Shown one piece after another: positions 23,215 to 32,297 of a stretch of DNA of 32,611 nt (position 1 is the stretch's first letter; the number at the start of each line of letters is the position of its first letter). Source of the stretch: Clostridia bacterium (GTDB lineage Bacteria; Bacillota; Clostridia; Christensenellales; Borkfalkiaceae); the NCBI GenBank assembly GCA_017471785.1, contig JAFURP010000042.1:1-32611 (forward strand). Direction: 5' to 3'. The notes beneath the pieces were generated by a model. That model searched no databases. It had not been told where the DNA came from and saw only the letters and a program-made list of their open reading frames with translations. Made by a program: the position numbers and the translations under genes.

Positions 23215-25500
23215 ATGGCTGAAATCAAAAACCACAACGGTAGACCCGCAATTTTTATCAACGACGCGCCCTATCCGCCTATGATGGCGACGGTACGAAC
23301 GATCCGCGATCAAAACGAGATCGTGTTTGACGGAGAGCATTTTCAACGCTTAGGCGAAGCAGGTATCAAAATTTTCTTCTTGATTTGCGATACCGTATGG
23401 TTAAAGCCGAACGCGATCGAGCTTTTCGACGAGGAAGCGCGCGCGTTGCTCCGAGCGATACCCGACGCGTATATCATTCCGCGCATCGGCTTACACCCCA
23501 CCAACGAATGGATCCAAAGCAACCCCGACGAATGCGTTCGGTATTCGGACGGAAGCAGTCCCTCCGTCTACCTTTTCACCGAATCGTACGAAGCCCAGCT
23601 GCCTGCACACTACTCCCTTTGCTCGCAAAAATGGCGCGAGGACGCGGGCAAAGCGTTAGAGGAAACTTGGAAGCTTTTAATGCAGCTTCCCTACGCCGAC
23701 AGGATCGTGGGCTGCTTCCTTGCCGCAGGCGGCACCTCGGAATGGTATTACCTGCTTTCCACCCTAAACGACGAAAATAAGACGGTTCTCGATCACAGCC
23801 CTGCTTTCAAGAGGGAATTTTCCGAATATTTAACGGAAAAATACGGCGCGGACGAAAACCTGCAAAGGCATTGGAAAAACGCAAACGCGACGTTACGCGA
23901 GCCGAACGTTCCCGATTACGATAAGCATTATTATTTACACGAGGTCGATCGCGCGTGCGCGATCCCTACCTTCAAGCCCCGTTTGCATACCAACTCGCCG
24001 TTGCCCACGCCGCCGCAAAACGGTACGAACTTCGGCGCGTTCGTGGATCTGGATAAAAACCCCGACGTTTACGATTTTTATCGGGCTTGGAATATCGGTA
24101 CGGCAAACTCCATATTGCATTTCGCCAAAATCATTAAATCGCTTACGCCCGACAAGCTCGTCGGCGCGTTCTACGGCTCGCAGGGCTGTACGCAGTTTGC
24201 GCGCGCAGGCTCGTGCGGCGGTACGGTGAACGTTTTGCATAGCGACTGCGTGGATTTTTTAGCAGCCCCGGGGGTATACGAAAATATGCTCGCAGGCGGT
24301 TGCGTAGGTCAACGGGAGGTGCAAGATTCGTTTACTTTGCATAATAAAATTTATATCGTCGAGGAGGACCGTCGCACGCATAAGGAAAACCGTTTTTGGA
24401 AAGCGCGCGCGCAAATTTACGACGTAACCGATTCGATCAACGTATTGAAGCGGGATTTCGGAAGAACGCTTTGCGAGGACGTGCAAGCGTGGTGGTTCGA
24501 TCAGCTTATCGGGGGCGAACGGTACAAATTCCCCGAGGCGTACGAGCTGTTTGCCAAGCAACAAAAGATCGCAAAAGAGGCGTATACCCTCGATAGAAAG
24601 AAGCAAAGCGAGATCGCCTTGATCTTCGACGAGGAGAGTATGCAAGCGGTTTCCTTTCAAACCACGCGCGACGGCGTGGAATTGTTCCGCAACTACGAGC
24701 TTGCGCGGATAGGCGCGCCCGTAGATCAATACTATCATAACGACCTGTCCAACCCCGATATGCCCGATTATAAGCTTTACGTCTTTATGAACGTATTCCT
24801 TTTGACCGAACGGGAACGGGAGGAGATCAAGGCAAAGCTCGCCAAAAATCACGCCACCGCCGTTTGGTTGTACGCTCCGGCGCTTTTAGACCCCTTGGCG
24901 ACCGAAAAAATATCGACGGCGCACGTCGAAGCGCTAACGGGTATCAAAACGGCGCTTATCAACGATAAATTCGACGCCGTGTTCCGTTGGAACGGCGATA
25001 AGCACGCGATCTCCGAGCGTTTGGATAAACGCGCGTTGTACGGAAATTTCGATAGAAGAAGGACTATGATGCTCCTTTCCTCCAACGATCCTATCCAGCA
25101 TTGGGACGTATACCTGTATCCGTTGGTGTATTCCGACGACCCTACCGCGCAAAACCTCGCTTATTTTTTGACGAGCGGTTATCCTGCGGTATCCGTGAAA
25201 GACACGGGCGCGTTTACTTCCGTATTGTACGGCTCCAAATTTATCAAAAGCGACGTCGTGCGCGAGATCGCCCGCTTCGCAGGCTGTCATCTTTGGTGCG
25301 AGGAGGACGAGGTTTTATACGCCAATAACAATTACGTCACTTTTCACGCTTCCTCCACGGGTAAAAAACGCTTGCGCTTCCCTCGCGCCCTTTCGCCCTA
25401 CGAGGTCTACGAGGAGAAATTTTACGCGCATAACGTCACGGAGCTCGTCTTTGACGCCTACCTCGGCGAAACGAAAACGTTCCGTTTGATAGAAGAATAA
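23215..25500 (+). CDS. GH42-like cytoplasmic glycoside hydrolase (substrate unknown)
   Basis: A 761-residue protein with no signal peptide, read from the ATG at 23215, 7 bases after GGAG (the ATG at 23209 is too close to that site). The first 420 or so residues look like a clan GH-A TIM barrel: FQRLGEAGIKIFF (first strand region), VGCFLAAGGTSEWYY with Glu176 as candidate acid/base, and NKIYIVEEDRRTHK with Glu383 or Glu384 as candidate nucleophile. From about 465 (SEIALIFDEESMQAV) it resembles the beta-galactosidase trimerisation domain. This layout is closest to GH42 beta-galactosidases, but the first strand and N-E motif differ, so another related family is possible. It faces the MurNAc salvage operon and has its own terminator. 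Confidence 0.8.
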   Translation: MAEIKNHNGRPAIFINDAPYPPMMATVRTIRDQNEIVFDGEHFQRLGEAGIKIFFLICDTVWLKPNAIELFDEEARALLRAIPDAYIIPRIGLHPTNEWIQSNPDECVRYSDGSSPSVYLFTESYEAQLPAHYSLCSQKWREDAGKALEETWKLLMQLPYADRIVGCFLAAGGTSEWYYLLSTLNDENKTVLDHSPAFKREFSEYLTEKYGADENLQRHWKNANATLREPNVPDYDKHYYLHEVDRACAIPTFKPRLHTNSPLPTPPQNGTNFGAFVDLDKNPDVYDFYRAWNIGTANSILHFAKIIKSLTPDKLVGAFYGSQGCTQFARAGSCGGTVNVLHSDCVDFLAAPGVYENMLAGGCVGQREVQDSFTLHNKIYIVEEDRRTHKENRFWKARAQIYDVTDSINVLKRDFGRTLCEDVQAWWFDQLIGGERYKFPEAYELFAKQQKIAKEAYTLDRKKQSEIALIFDEESMQAVSFQTTRDGVELFRNYELARIGAPVDQYYHNDLSNPDMPDYKLYVFMNVFLLTEREREEIKAKLAKNHATAVWLYAPALLDPLATEKISTAHVEALTGIKTALINDKFDAVFRWNGDKHAISERLDKRALYGNFDRRRTMMLLSSNDPIQHWDVYLYPLVYSDDPTAQNLAYFLTSGYPAVSVKDTGAFTSVLYGSKFIKSDVVREIARFAGCHLWCEEDEVLYANNNYVTFHASSTGKKRLRFPRALSPYEVYEEKFYAHNVTELVFDAYLGETKTFRLIEE

Positions 25501-25515
25501 GCAATGCTTATATAT

Positions 25516-25548
25516 GCCCCCGAAACCGTCGTTTCGGGGGCTTTTTTT
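25516..25548 (+). terminator. Terminator of the GH42-like gene
   Basis: Plus-strand stem GCCCCCGAAAC / GTTTCGGGGGC (25516-25526 with 25531-25541), CGTC loop, then TTTTTTT. It overlaps the stop region of the convergent GH28-like gene; without a T-run on the minus side it should work in one direction only. Confidence 0.93.
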
Positions 25549-26932
25549 ATTTAACCAAACGTTGCACCTGCTCGAAAACGAAAGCTTCTCTTTTGTCTTT
25601 ACGATACGTTTCCACCGTTACGTTATCCAAGGTCAAGCCGTTGATATGCCTAAAATATATCCCCTTTGCAGGCAATATCCGTCCGTATACGTATACCTCC
25701 GGATAAGCTTGCGCGACTTCGGGCACGTTGCGCTCAAATTCTTGTACCCCGCCGTCCAGCTTCAAACGGATATTCCGTAAAACGATATTCTCCAACGGGC
25801 TCTCTTGCAAGCCGCAAATATTGCTCGTCATTTGCCAATCGTCCGTCGCTTTCGTCCCGTCAAAGCCCTCCGCTTTTCCGAATACTTTCGGGTCTTGGTA
25901 AAAATCGTTCGCTTTATAGCTGTAATAATTCCAAGCCACGATCTCGTACGGCTCGTACGGTCCCTCCGCCGTGATATTTTCCAGCGTTACGTTCCGTATC
26001 CTCCCGATCGCTCGCCCTTTCGGGCCTCTCATTCGCCTGCCGATATGGATAAATATCGGCGCGTTTACGTTTTGCATTTTTACGTTCCGTATCGTCACTC
26101 CGTCTATCACCGCACCGTCCACGCTCTCTATCCCGATACCGCCTATCCGCGTTTCCTTGATCTGGATATCCTCGATCACGATATCTTCAAAACCGCCGTT
26201 CGTTTCCGTACCGAACTTCAGCGCGTAGCAGCGGCTCTTTAATTTACAATTCCACACGTGGATATCTTTGCATACGTCCAAACGATTTAAGGTATACGAG
26301 GATTTGAACACGATCGCGTCGTCGCCAGCTTCCACTTCGCAATCACGGATACGCACGTTTTTACTGTTATCGGGCGAGATACCGTCGATATACACGCGCA
26401 TTTTCAGTCCGTATATATCCACGTTTTCACAACCTGCGAAGTATACGCCGAGGTCGGTCGCGTTATAGATGCCAAAGCCCCCGATCTCTACGTTTTTACA
26501 GTTTTTGAGCGCGATACATTTTGCGCCGCGGTGCTTGATCCTCCGAACGTCGTCCTCGTCCCACACCGAGCGCATATCGATCCTGCCGTTGCCCGTTATG
26601 GAAATATTCTCGCAGTCTATCCCTACGAACATAGACGGGTGGTAGTAGGTATGCGACGAATCCTGATAAACGGGATAATCGATCTTTTCCTCTTGGGCGT
26701 AATCGTAGAAATCCAAGCTACCCAAAATTTCCGCGCCCTCGTCGATAACGATACGCACGTTGCTCTTTAAGAAAACGGTAGAAAGCACGTACCTGCCCTT
26801 GGGGAATACGACCTCGCCGCCGCCTGCAAACGCACATTCGTCTATGGCTTTTTGCACCGCCGCCGTTTGTAAAATTTCCTCGCCGCCGTTCGGCGTTATA
26901 TATTTCGAAACGTTGAATTTTTTATCTTGCAT
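25547..26932 (-). CDS. GH28-like right-handed beta-helix protein (polygalacturonase-type)
   Basis: A 461-residue protein with repeated parallel beta-helix turns (for example KNVEIGGFGIYNATDLGVYF, ENVDIYGLKMRVYIDG, DGVTIRNVKMQNV), preceded by a pectate-lyase-like N-terminal cap (AAVQKAIDECAFAGGGEVVFPKGRYVL). Two of the four GH28 motif regions are seen: DGISPDNS and AGDDAIVFKSS. The conserved His of the GHG motif is not evident (CYALKFGTETNGG) and the RIK Lys is replaced (GGIGIES), so substrate or mechanism may differ. There is no signal peptide. No ribosome site precedes the ATG. It may be co-transcribed with the paralogue pair upstream, across a 69-base gap holding a hairpin. Confidence 0.82.
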   Translation of the reverse strand: MQDKKFNVSKYITPNGGEEILQTAAVQKAIDECAFAGGGEVVFPKGRYVLSTVFLKSNVRIVIDEGAEILGSLDFYDYAQEEKIDYPVYQDSSHTYYHPSMFVGIDCENISITGNGRIDMRSVWDEDDVRRIKHRGAKCIALKNCKNVEIGGFGIYNATDLGVYFAGCENVDIYGLKMRVYIDGISPDNSKNVRIRDCEVEAGDDAIVFKSSYTLNRLDVCKDIHVWNCKLKSRCYALKFGTETNGGFEDIVIEDIQIKETRIGGIGIESVDGAVIDGVTIRNVKMQNVNAPIFIHIGRRMRGPKGRAIGRIRNVTLENITAEGPYEPYEIVAWNYYSYKANDFYQDPKVFGKAEGFDGTKATDDWQMTSNICGLQESPLENIVLRNIRLKLDGGVQEFERNVPEVAQAYPEVYVYGRILPAKGIYFRHINGLTLDNVTVETYRKDKREAFVFEQVQRLVK

Positions 26933-26954
26933 TGTCGTTTTTACTTACGACGAT

Positions 26955-26983
26955 AACCGCGCCCCCTCGTGGAAGCCGCGGTT
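26955..26983 (-). repeat. GC-rich hairpin between the GH-like paralogue and the GH28-like gene
   Basis: On the minus strand AACCGCG, a bulged G and CTTCC pair with GGGGG and CGCGGTT around an ACGA loop. No T-run follows, so it is probably an RNA stability or processing element or a weak attenuator, not a full terminator. Confidence 0.5.
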
Positions 26984-27001
26984 TCGTGTTTTTCGTCCGT
27001 T

Positions 27002-28699
27002 TTAATAGGGAATAACGAAAGTCGCTTCCCCAGCCTTATGGCAAAGCGTAAGCTTGCCGCCCTCGAGCGCCACGTCCTCGCGCTCGCCGTTTTTATACAG
27101 CGCCGCGTGCGCGTAGCTTTCGTCGAAAGCAAGGGTGATCGCTTGCTCCACGCCCGTATGCTCGGGGTCAACTACGTTTTGCGCCATATACATATAGCGG
27201 TCGTTTTCTTTATCGTACAACTCGGTCACGAGCGCACATTCCTTGTCAATGGACACGCTCTCGAGCCTTTGGAAAGCGTTGCCGCGCTGCGCCTCGCGTA
27301 TATGTTCAACGCTATATGCGGGCGAGGGAGCGGAATATACGTTGCTCGTTACGTAATCGAAGCTCATAATGACGGGCGCGAATTTTTGGTCCTCCGCCAT
27401 GATTTTTTGCATAAAGTAGTACAGCTCCGTCCGTTTTCCGTAGCGAGAAATAAACGCCGTCCCGTCGGGGTAATTGGTACCGCCCTTACCGTTAAACTCG
27501 TTCCCTTTATTGAAATAGGTGTAATATACGATCTGCTTTACGCCGAAGCCCAAAAGCATATTGTTCAGCCAGCGCGCGCCCTCTTCCGTTACCCGTCTCG
27601 TTACGACCGCGCCGCTCCGACCGTTTATTTCCGAGCTCGTTTGCGTGGTGTTGGCAAATTTTACGCCCTTTTCTCGACATACGTCCGCCGTCACCTGCAT
27701 ACTGCGGATATACTGCGTGCGGATACCGTTTCCGCGTAAGGGATAGCTGTCCCACATAATATAATCCGCGCCGGTATGATCGATATACGCCCTCAAATAA
27801 TTGCCGTACCGCTTATAACCCTCTTCCGCTTCGTTCTCTCTCGCTTTCTTTTTCGCAAGCTCCTCCGCCGCCGCCTTGGCAACGCGTTCGCTCTCTTTCG
27901 TCAGATCGTACGTTTTGATATTGCCCTGCTCGTCGCGGTCTTCACGGTAAATACATTCGTGCGCGTAAACGGATTCGGGGATCGTTTGATAATCCCACCC
28001 CTCCCATCCGGGATATCCCCAAAAATAGGTGTAGTCGGTGTAGACTTGATTGAGGTTGTATTGCACGAACGCCGTAGGACAAACGCGCTTGATCGCCCGA
28101 TAGGTATCGCCGTAAAAGGTAACGTGCTTGAAGTTCGGCTCGTCCTTGAGCTGTACGCCGTAAAAGCCTTTATACCCCATATACGGCGCCATACAAGCTT
28201 TCACGTACGCGTCCACCTGCGCCTCGCTCTTAAACGGACTATGCTCGCCGACTAGCCCAAAGCCCATAAGGTCGATGATCATCTTCACGCCGTCGCCGTT
28301 TTTATCCGCCAAGCGTACGAGCGTGGAAGCGTTCGGGTCGGGCTGCCCCTGTTCGTTCACCGAAACGATACCCTCGGAAAGCCGTTGCAAACGGATATCG
28401 GTCATTACGATCTTTTCGATACCCGCTTCCACGGCGCGGTCCGTTACCGCTTTCGCCATACTGCTTTCCCACTCTTCGCCTTGATATTTACCTGCGGATT
28501 GCATCAATAGAATATCGAAGCCGCAAGCCTTGTATTCCTTATACCGCTCTACGGTTCGGAAATCCTCGCCAGCCGAAGCCCGAAGCACAGGGTCTTGAGT
28601 GAGATCCACGTTCCAGGTTCCGTCGTTGGGCGGAGTGTAACAATAAAAATCAAATCTATGCTTATACGCCGAATAATCGGGAACGTTTTTCATTTTCAT
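27002..28699 (-). CDS. Cytoplasmic paralogue of the neighbouring lipoprotein; candidate TIM-barrel glycosidase
   Basis: A 565-residue protein, starting MKMKNVPDYSAYKHRFDF, with no signal peptide. It aligns along its whole length with the lipoprotein 13 bases upstream. Shared points include FGVDILLMQS-like helix and strand units, a calcium-loop-like DKNGDG (132-137) followed by VKMIID, YGVQLKDEPNF (Asp186/Glu187, a likely active-site acid), ADYIMWDSYP (311-320) and GFGVKQIVYYTYF. Residues about 268-294 are an Ala/Lys/Glu-rich helix inserted in the barrel. The C-terminal domain (about 480-565) resembles a beta-sandwich. I do not recognise a named family; a TIM-barrel hydrolase is inferred. It may act on imported oligosaccharides. 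Confidence 0.8.
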   Translation of the reverse strand: MKMKNVPDYSAYKHRFDFYCYTPPNDGTWNVDLTQDPVLRASAGEDFRTVERYKEYKACGFDILLMQSAGKYQGEEWESSMAKAVTDRAVEAGIEKIVMTDIRLQRLSEGIVSVNEQGQPDPNASTLVRLADKNGDGVKMIIDLMGFGLVGEHSPFKSEAQVDAYVKACMAPYMGYKGFYGVQLKDEPNFKHVTFYGDTYRAIKRVCPTAFVQYNLNQVYTDYTYFWGYPGWEGWDYQTIPESVYAHECIYREDRDEQGNIKTYDLTKESERVAKAAAEELAKKKARENEAEEGYKRYGNYLRAYIDHTGADYIMWDSYPLRGNGIRTQYIRSMQVTADVCREKGVKFANTTQTSSEINGRSGAVVTRRVTEEGARWLNNMLLGFGVKQIVYYTYFNKGNEFNGKGGTNYPDGTAFISRYGKRTELYYFMQKIMAEDQKFAPVIMSFDYVTSNVYSAPSPAYSVEHIREAQRGNAFQRLESVSIDKECALVTELYDKENDRYMYMAQNVVDPEHTGVEQAITLAFDESYAHAALYKNGEREDVALEGGKLTLCHKAGEATFVIPY

Positions 28700-28712
28700 A
28701 CTTTACTTCCTT

Positions 28713-30521
28713 TTAATAGGGTATTACGAATACCGCCTCGCCCGCGTGCTGCTTGACCTCCAATTTGCCGCCGTCAAGCTTGACCGTCGTCGGCTCGCCG
28801 TTGCGGTATACAAGCGCGTGCGTATAGCCGTCTTTGAACTCCACGGTCGCCGTTTGGTACGCCTTTGCCCCTTGGTATTTGGGGTCTACGACGTTTTGGA
28901 CCATATACATATACCGATCGTTCGCCTTGTCGTACAGCTCGGTCGCCAGCGCACATTCCTTGTTGATGGAAATTTCTTTCACCTTTTGGAACGCGTTGCC
29001 GCGCTGCGCCATACGAACGTGCTCGGTGCTATACGTGGACGGAGAAACGGAATATACGTTGCTCGTTACGTAATCGAAGTTCATAATGACGGGCGCGAAT
29101 TTTTGATCCTCGGCAATGATCTGTTGCATAAAGTAGTACAAATCCGTTTTTTGCCCGTAATGCGTGATGAACGAGGTGCCGTCGGGATAATTCGTACCGC
29201 CTTTTCCGTCGTATTCGTTACCCTTATTGAAATAGGTGTAGTACACGATCTCCTTTACGCCGAAGCCAAGCAGCATATTGTTCAGCCAACGCGCGCCCTC
29301 CTCGGTGACCTTGCGCTTGTAGATCACGCTCTCGCTCACGCCCGAAACCTCGCAATCCGTTTGCGTGGTGTTGGCGAATTTAACGCCCGTGTCCCTGCAT
29401 ACGTCTGCCGTCACCTGCATACTGCGAATATATTGCGCGCGAACGCCGTCCCCCTCCAAGGGATAGCTGTCCCACATAATATAGTCCGCGCCCGTGTTCT
29501 CGATATACGCCTTCAAATAATCGCCGTAGCGCTTAAAGCCGATCTCGGTTTCCGCCGCCTTCGCTTTGGCTTTCGCCTTTTGCTCCGCCGCCGCCAAAGC
29601 CGCCTTCGCCGCGTTGGCGATCGTTTTGTCCGCGTTGTTTACGTCGTATAAGAGTATATTGCCCTGCTCGTCGCGGTCCTCGCGATACGTGCTCTCGTAC
29701 GCGTAAACGGATTCCTCGATCGTTTCGCCTGCCGCGCCCTCCCATCCGGGATATCCCCAAAAATAGGTGTAGTCGGTGTAGACTTGATTGAGGTTGTACT
29801 GCACGAACGCCGTAGGACAAACGCGCTTGATCGCTTCATAGGTATCGCCGTAGAAGGTAACGTGCTTAAAGTTCGGCTCGTCCTTGAGCTGTACGCCGTA
29901 AAAGCCCTTATAATCCTTATACGGAGCCATACATTCGGCAACGTACGCGTCTACCTCTTCCTCGCTCTTAAACGGGCTATGCTCGCCGATCAAGCCCTCG
30001 CCGACGAGGTCGATGAGCTGTTTTACGCCGTCGCCGTTTTTATCCGAGAGAGTGACTTTAGCTTCGCCGTCGGGATCGGGCTCGCCCTGTTCGTTGAGCA
30101 TTATGATACCCTCGGACAAGCCCTGCAAACGCCCGTCGGTGACGATGATCTTTTCAATACCTGCCTCATACGCGCGGTCCATGACCATCTTCGTATCGCT
30201 CGTTTCCCAATCCTGTCCGCTGTATTTACCCGAGGATTGCATCATTAAGATATCGAAGCCGCAATCCTTGTATTCCTTATACCGTTCCACGGTGCGGAAG
30301 TCCTCGCCTGCCGAGCCGCGAACGGCAGGGGTTTTGGTTTTGTCTATATTCCACGTTCCGTCGTTGGGGGGATTATAGCAATAAAAGCTTAATTTATGAC
30401 TGTACGCCGAATAATCGGGCGCAGTAGGTGTTACCGTAGGTGTTACCTGCTTGTTGCAGGCAACGAGCGATAAACAGCTCGTTGCCGCCAAAGCAAGCGC
30501 AATTTGTTTTTTGAATTTCAT
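28713..30521 (-). CDS. Surface lipoprotein, candidate TIM-barrel glycosidase
   Basis: A 602-residue lipoprotein. The signal peptide is KKQIALALAATSCLSLVAC with Cys22 as the lipid-anchored residue, followed by a Thr/Pro linker and PDYSAYSHKLSFYCYNPP. The domains match the 565-residue paralogue: DKNGDG loop, YGVQLKDEPNF, ADYIMWDSYP, a VKEIVYYTYF strand, and an Ala/Lys-rich inserted helix (AALAAAEQKAKAKAKAAE). AGGAG precedes the ATG by 8 bases. It is anchored to the outside of the cell membrane, so this copy would act on polysaccharides and the other inside. The family is not recognised. It follows the Ig-like secreted protein gene by 22 bases, in the same likely operon. Confidence 0.85.
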   Translation of the reverse strand: MKFKKQIALALAATSCLSLVACNKQVTPTVTPTAPDYSAYSHKLSFYCYNPPNDGTWNIDKTKTPAVRGSAGEDFRTVERYKEYKDCGFDILMMQSSGKYSGQDWETSDTKMVMDRAYEAGIEKIIVTDGRLQGLSEGIIMLNEQGEPDPDGEAKVTLSDKNGDGVKQLIDLVGEGLIGEHSPFKSEEEVDAYVAECMAPYKDYKGFYGVQLKDEPNFKHVTFYGDTYEAIKRVCPTAFVQYNLNQVYTDYTYFWGYPGWEGAAGETIEESVYAYESTYREDRDEQGNILLYDVNNADKTIANAAKAALAAAEQKAKAKAKAAETEIGFKRYGDYLKAYIENTGADYIMWDSYPLEGDGVRAQYIRSMQVTADVCRDTGVKFANTTQTDCEVSGVSESVIYKRKVTEEGARWLNNMLLGFGVKEIVYYTYFNKGNEYDGKGGTNYPDGTSFITHYGQKTDLYYFMQQIIAEDQKFAPVIMNFDYVTSNVYSVSPSTYSTEHVRMAQRGNAFQKVKEISINKECALATELYDKANDRYMYMVQNVVDPKYQGAKAYQTATVEFKDGYTHALVYRNGEPTTVKLDGGKLEVKQHAGEAVFVIPY

Positions 30522-30543
30522 TTCGTACTCCTAATCATTACAA

Positions 30544-32283
30544 TTATGCGGTCGCAGTAAAATATTTAGTTATATGATTCGCTACCGATGTTTGAGAATT
30601 GATCGGCAAATGCACCTTATCTAACACGGTTGTTTGATTAGGTCTACCGTACAGCACTATGTTTCCTGTAAAGAAATCGTCGGGCGCAGGATAATTTCTT
30701 TGCGCGCTATATTCAAATACCACGTCACCGTTGTATTCGTTATCCGCAATTTTATATACGCTAACCTCTAAAATGGAAACATAACCGTCGTTACGCGATT
30801 TTTCCTTGACGGTAACAAACATTCTGAATCTTTGATCCGCCAACGTTTCATCTTCAAAATACGTTTGCCCTATGGAAGAACTTGCGCTCGCCAACACACC
30901 GTCAGTAGTTTTATCGGTTGTTACCAAATTACTTGAAGATAAATCGTTTTTCAGCATTTGATACCCATAAAAACGCGTAGAACTTTGGAACGGTCTAACG
31001 CTGTTCGTATCGCCCGCCATATCAAAGCCATTGGTCAACAATACGCCTTTTTGCCCTACCAAATTCTCGATATCCGCATCGTCGTCCACAAAATATCCTA
31101 CCATTGGCATATTATTTCCCGTAAACTCTATAACGGATACATAACCAGTACCGTCATAAAGCCCATAGGAATCGCCCTTTCTATTCAAGGACAGGTACGA
31201 CATATTCGTCGCGCCGACATTAGTCCAAGTAGCGCCGTCGGAAAGTTTACCTGCGCCAAGTTGTACATTGTTCATTGCATTAAGGCTCGTTAAAGAATCT
31301 TTCGAAATACTACCGATCTTTGCGCCGTAAGTAGCGTATTCTACCGCTGAATGGAAACCCGTCGTTTTGCCACTCTTTTCCGCCGTGGACGTTACGGCGA
31401 TGGGAAGATTAACGAAGCCGTCGTACGCCGTAATACGCAAGGTCGTTTCGCCTGCCGTTTGCAAGCCCGTCAAAACGTCGTTTTCTACGCTCGCCACCGT
31501 GCCGTCGTCGGTCGTAATCGTAAGGTCGGTCGCGTTGATCTCGCTCGCGTACGTCGCTTTTAAGTCCGTTCTCGTTTCCCACGTTTTCAACGCGATCGGC
31601 GTAACCGTGGCTTTGTCCGTACCGTTTTTCATAACGATCGCTTTTTCGATAATGTTACCGAGCGCGTTCTTTTCCGCATTGCTATACGTAACCACCGTAT
31701 CACGGAGCGCCTCGTCGGCTACTTGGGAGATGGTACGCGTTTCGCTCGGATCACTATAATAATACGTGCCGTCTTGCACGTAATACGCTACGGCTTGATA
31801 AGCTTCGTTGTAGTGCTCGTCTTTGATGGTTGCGATAACGCCGTAAACGGTATTATCCTTTTCCGTGCTCAAATCGCCCGTAGCGTAACGACAGGAAACG
31901 TCCGCTTCTACCGCTTCAACGGTAGTTTCCTTTACGCTTGCAATATATTGCAAATATCCGTCTACGACGTCCGTTGCTTGGTTAGCGTACGCCGTGACGA
32001 CCTTCGAGGGTACGATCATCATACCCACGTAATCGTTATCGCCAAGCGAGCTTACAAGCTGGGGCGCGACCGTTGCCGAAAAACGGATACCCGTTTCCGC
32101 GTCTACGTAATCGTCCTCCTCCGTGCCTACGATCTTAACGGACGCACCTGCGTCGATAGAAAGCTTTTGCGCGTCTGCCGGTTCCGCGTTTGCGGTCAAG
32201 CTGTATACCGCGCCCGTGGTTGCAAGAGAAAGCGCAAATGCAAGAGATAATACAGTTAAAGCTTTTTTCTTAGATTTCATCAT
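30544..32283 (-). CDS. Secreted multi-domain protein with Ig-like domain and C-terminal module
   Basis: A 579-residue secreted protein. The signal peptide ends near SLTANA-EPADA (cleavage about residue 33). Residues about 40-200 form a beta-rich domain (GIRFSATVAP, VGMMIVPSKVV, YGVIATIKDEHYNEAYQAVAYY) seen in many clostridial surface proteins, without a named function I can recall. An Ig-like (Big2-type) domain follows at about 231-300. The C-terminal half (about 320-579) holds a second beta-rich module ending in GNIVLYGRPNQTTVLDKV. This last motif recurs in the partial gene at 32480. No LPxTG or other wall anchor is seen. The strong AAGGAGG site lies in the stop region of the small ORF upstream. 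Confidence 0.85.
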   Translation of the reverse strand: MMKSKKKALTVLSLAFALSLATTGAVYSLTANAEPADAQKLSIDAGASVKIVGTEEDDYVDAETGIRFSATVAPQLVSSLGDNDYVGMMIVPSKVVTAYANQATDVVDGYLQYIASVKETTVEAVEADVSCRYATGDLSTEKDNTVYGVIATIKDEHYNEAYQAVAYYVQDGTYYYSDPSETRTISQVADEALRDTVVTYSNAEKNALGNIIEKAIVMKNGTDKATVTPIALKTWETRTDLKATYASEINATDLTITTDDGTVASVENDVLTGLQTAGETTLRITAYDGFVNLPIAVTSTAEKSGKTTGFHSAVEYATYGAKIGSISKDSLTSLNAMNNVQLGAGKLSDGATWTNVGATNMSYLSLNRKGDSYGLYDGTGYVSVIEFTGNNMPMVGYFVDDDADIENLVGQKGVLLTNGFDMAGDTNSVRPFQSSTRFYGYQMLKNDLSSSNLVTTDKTTDGVLASASSSIGQTYFEDETLADQRFRMFVTVKEKSRNDGYVSILEVSVYKIADNEYNGDVVFEYSAQRNYPAPDDFFTGNIVLYGRPNQTTVLDKVHLPINSQTSVANHITKYFTATA

Positions 32284-32297
32284 CCTTTTATACCTCC

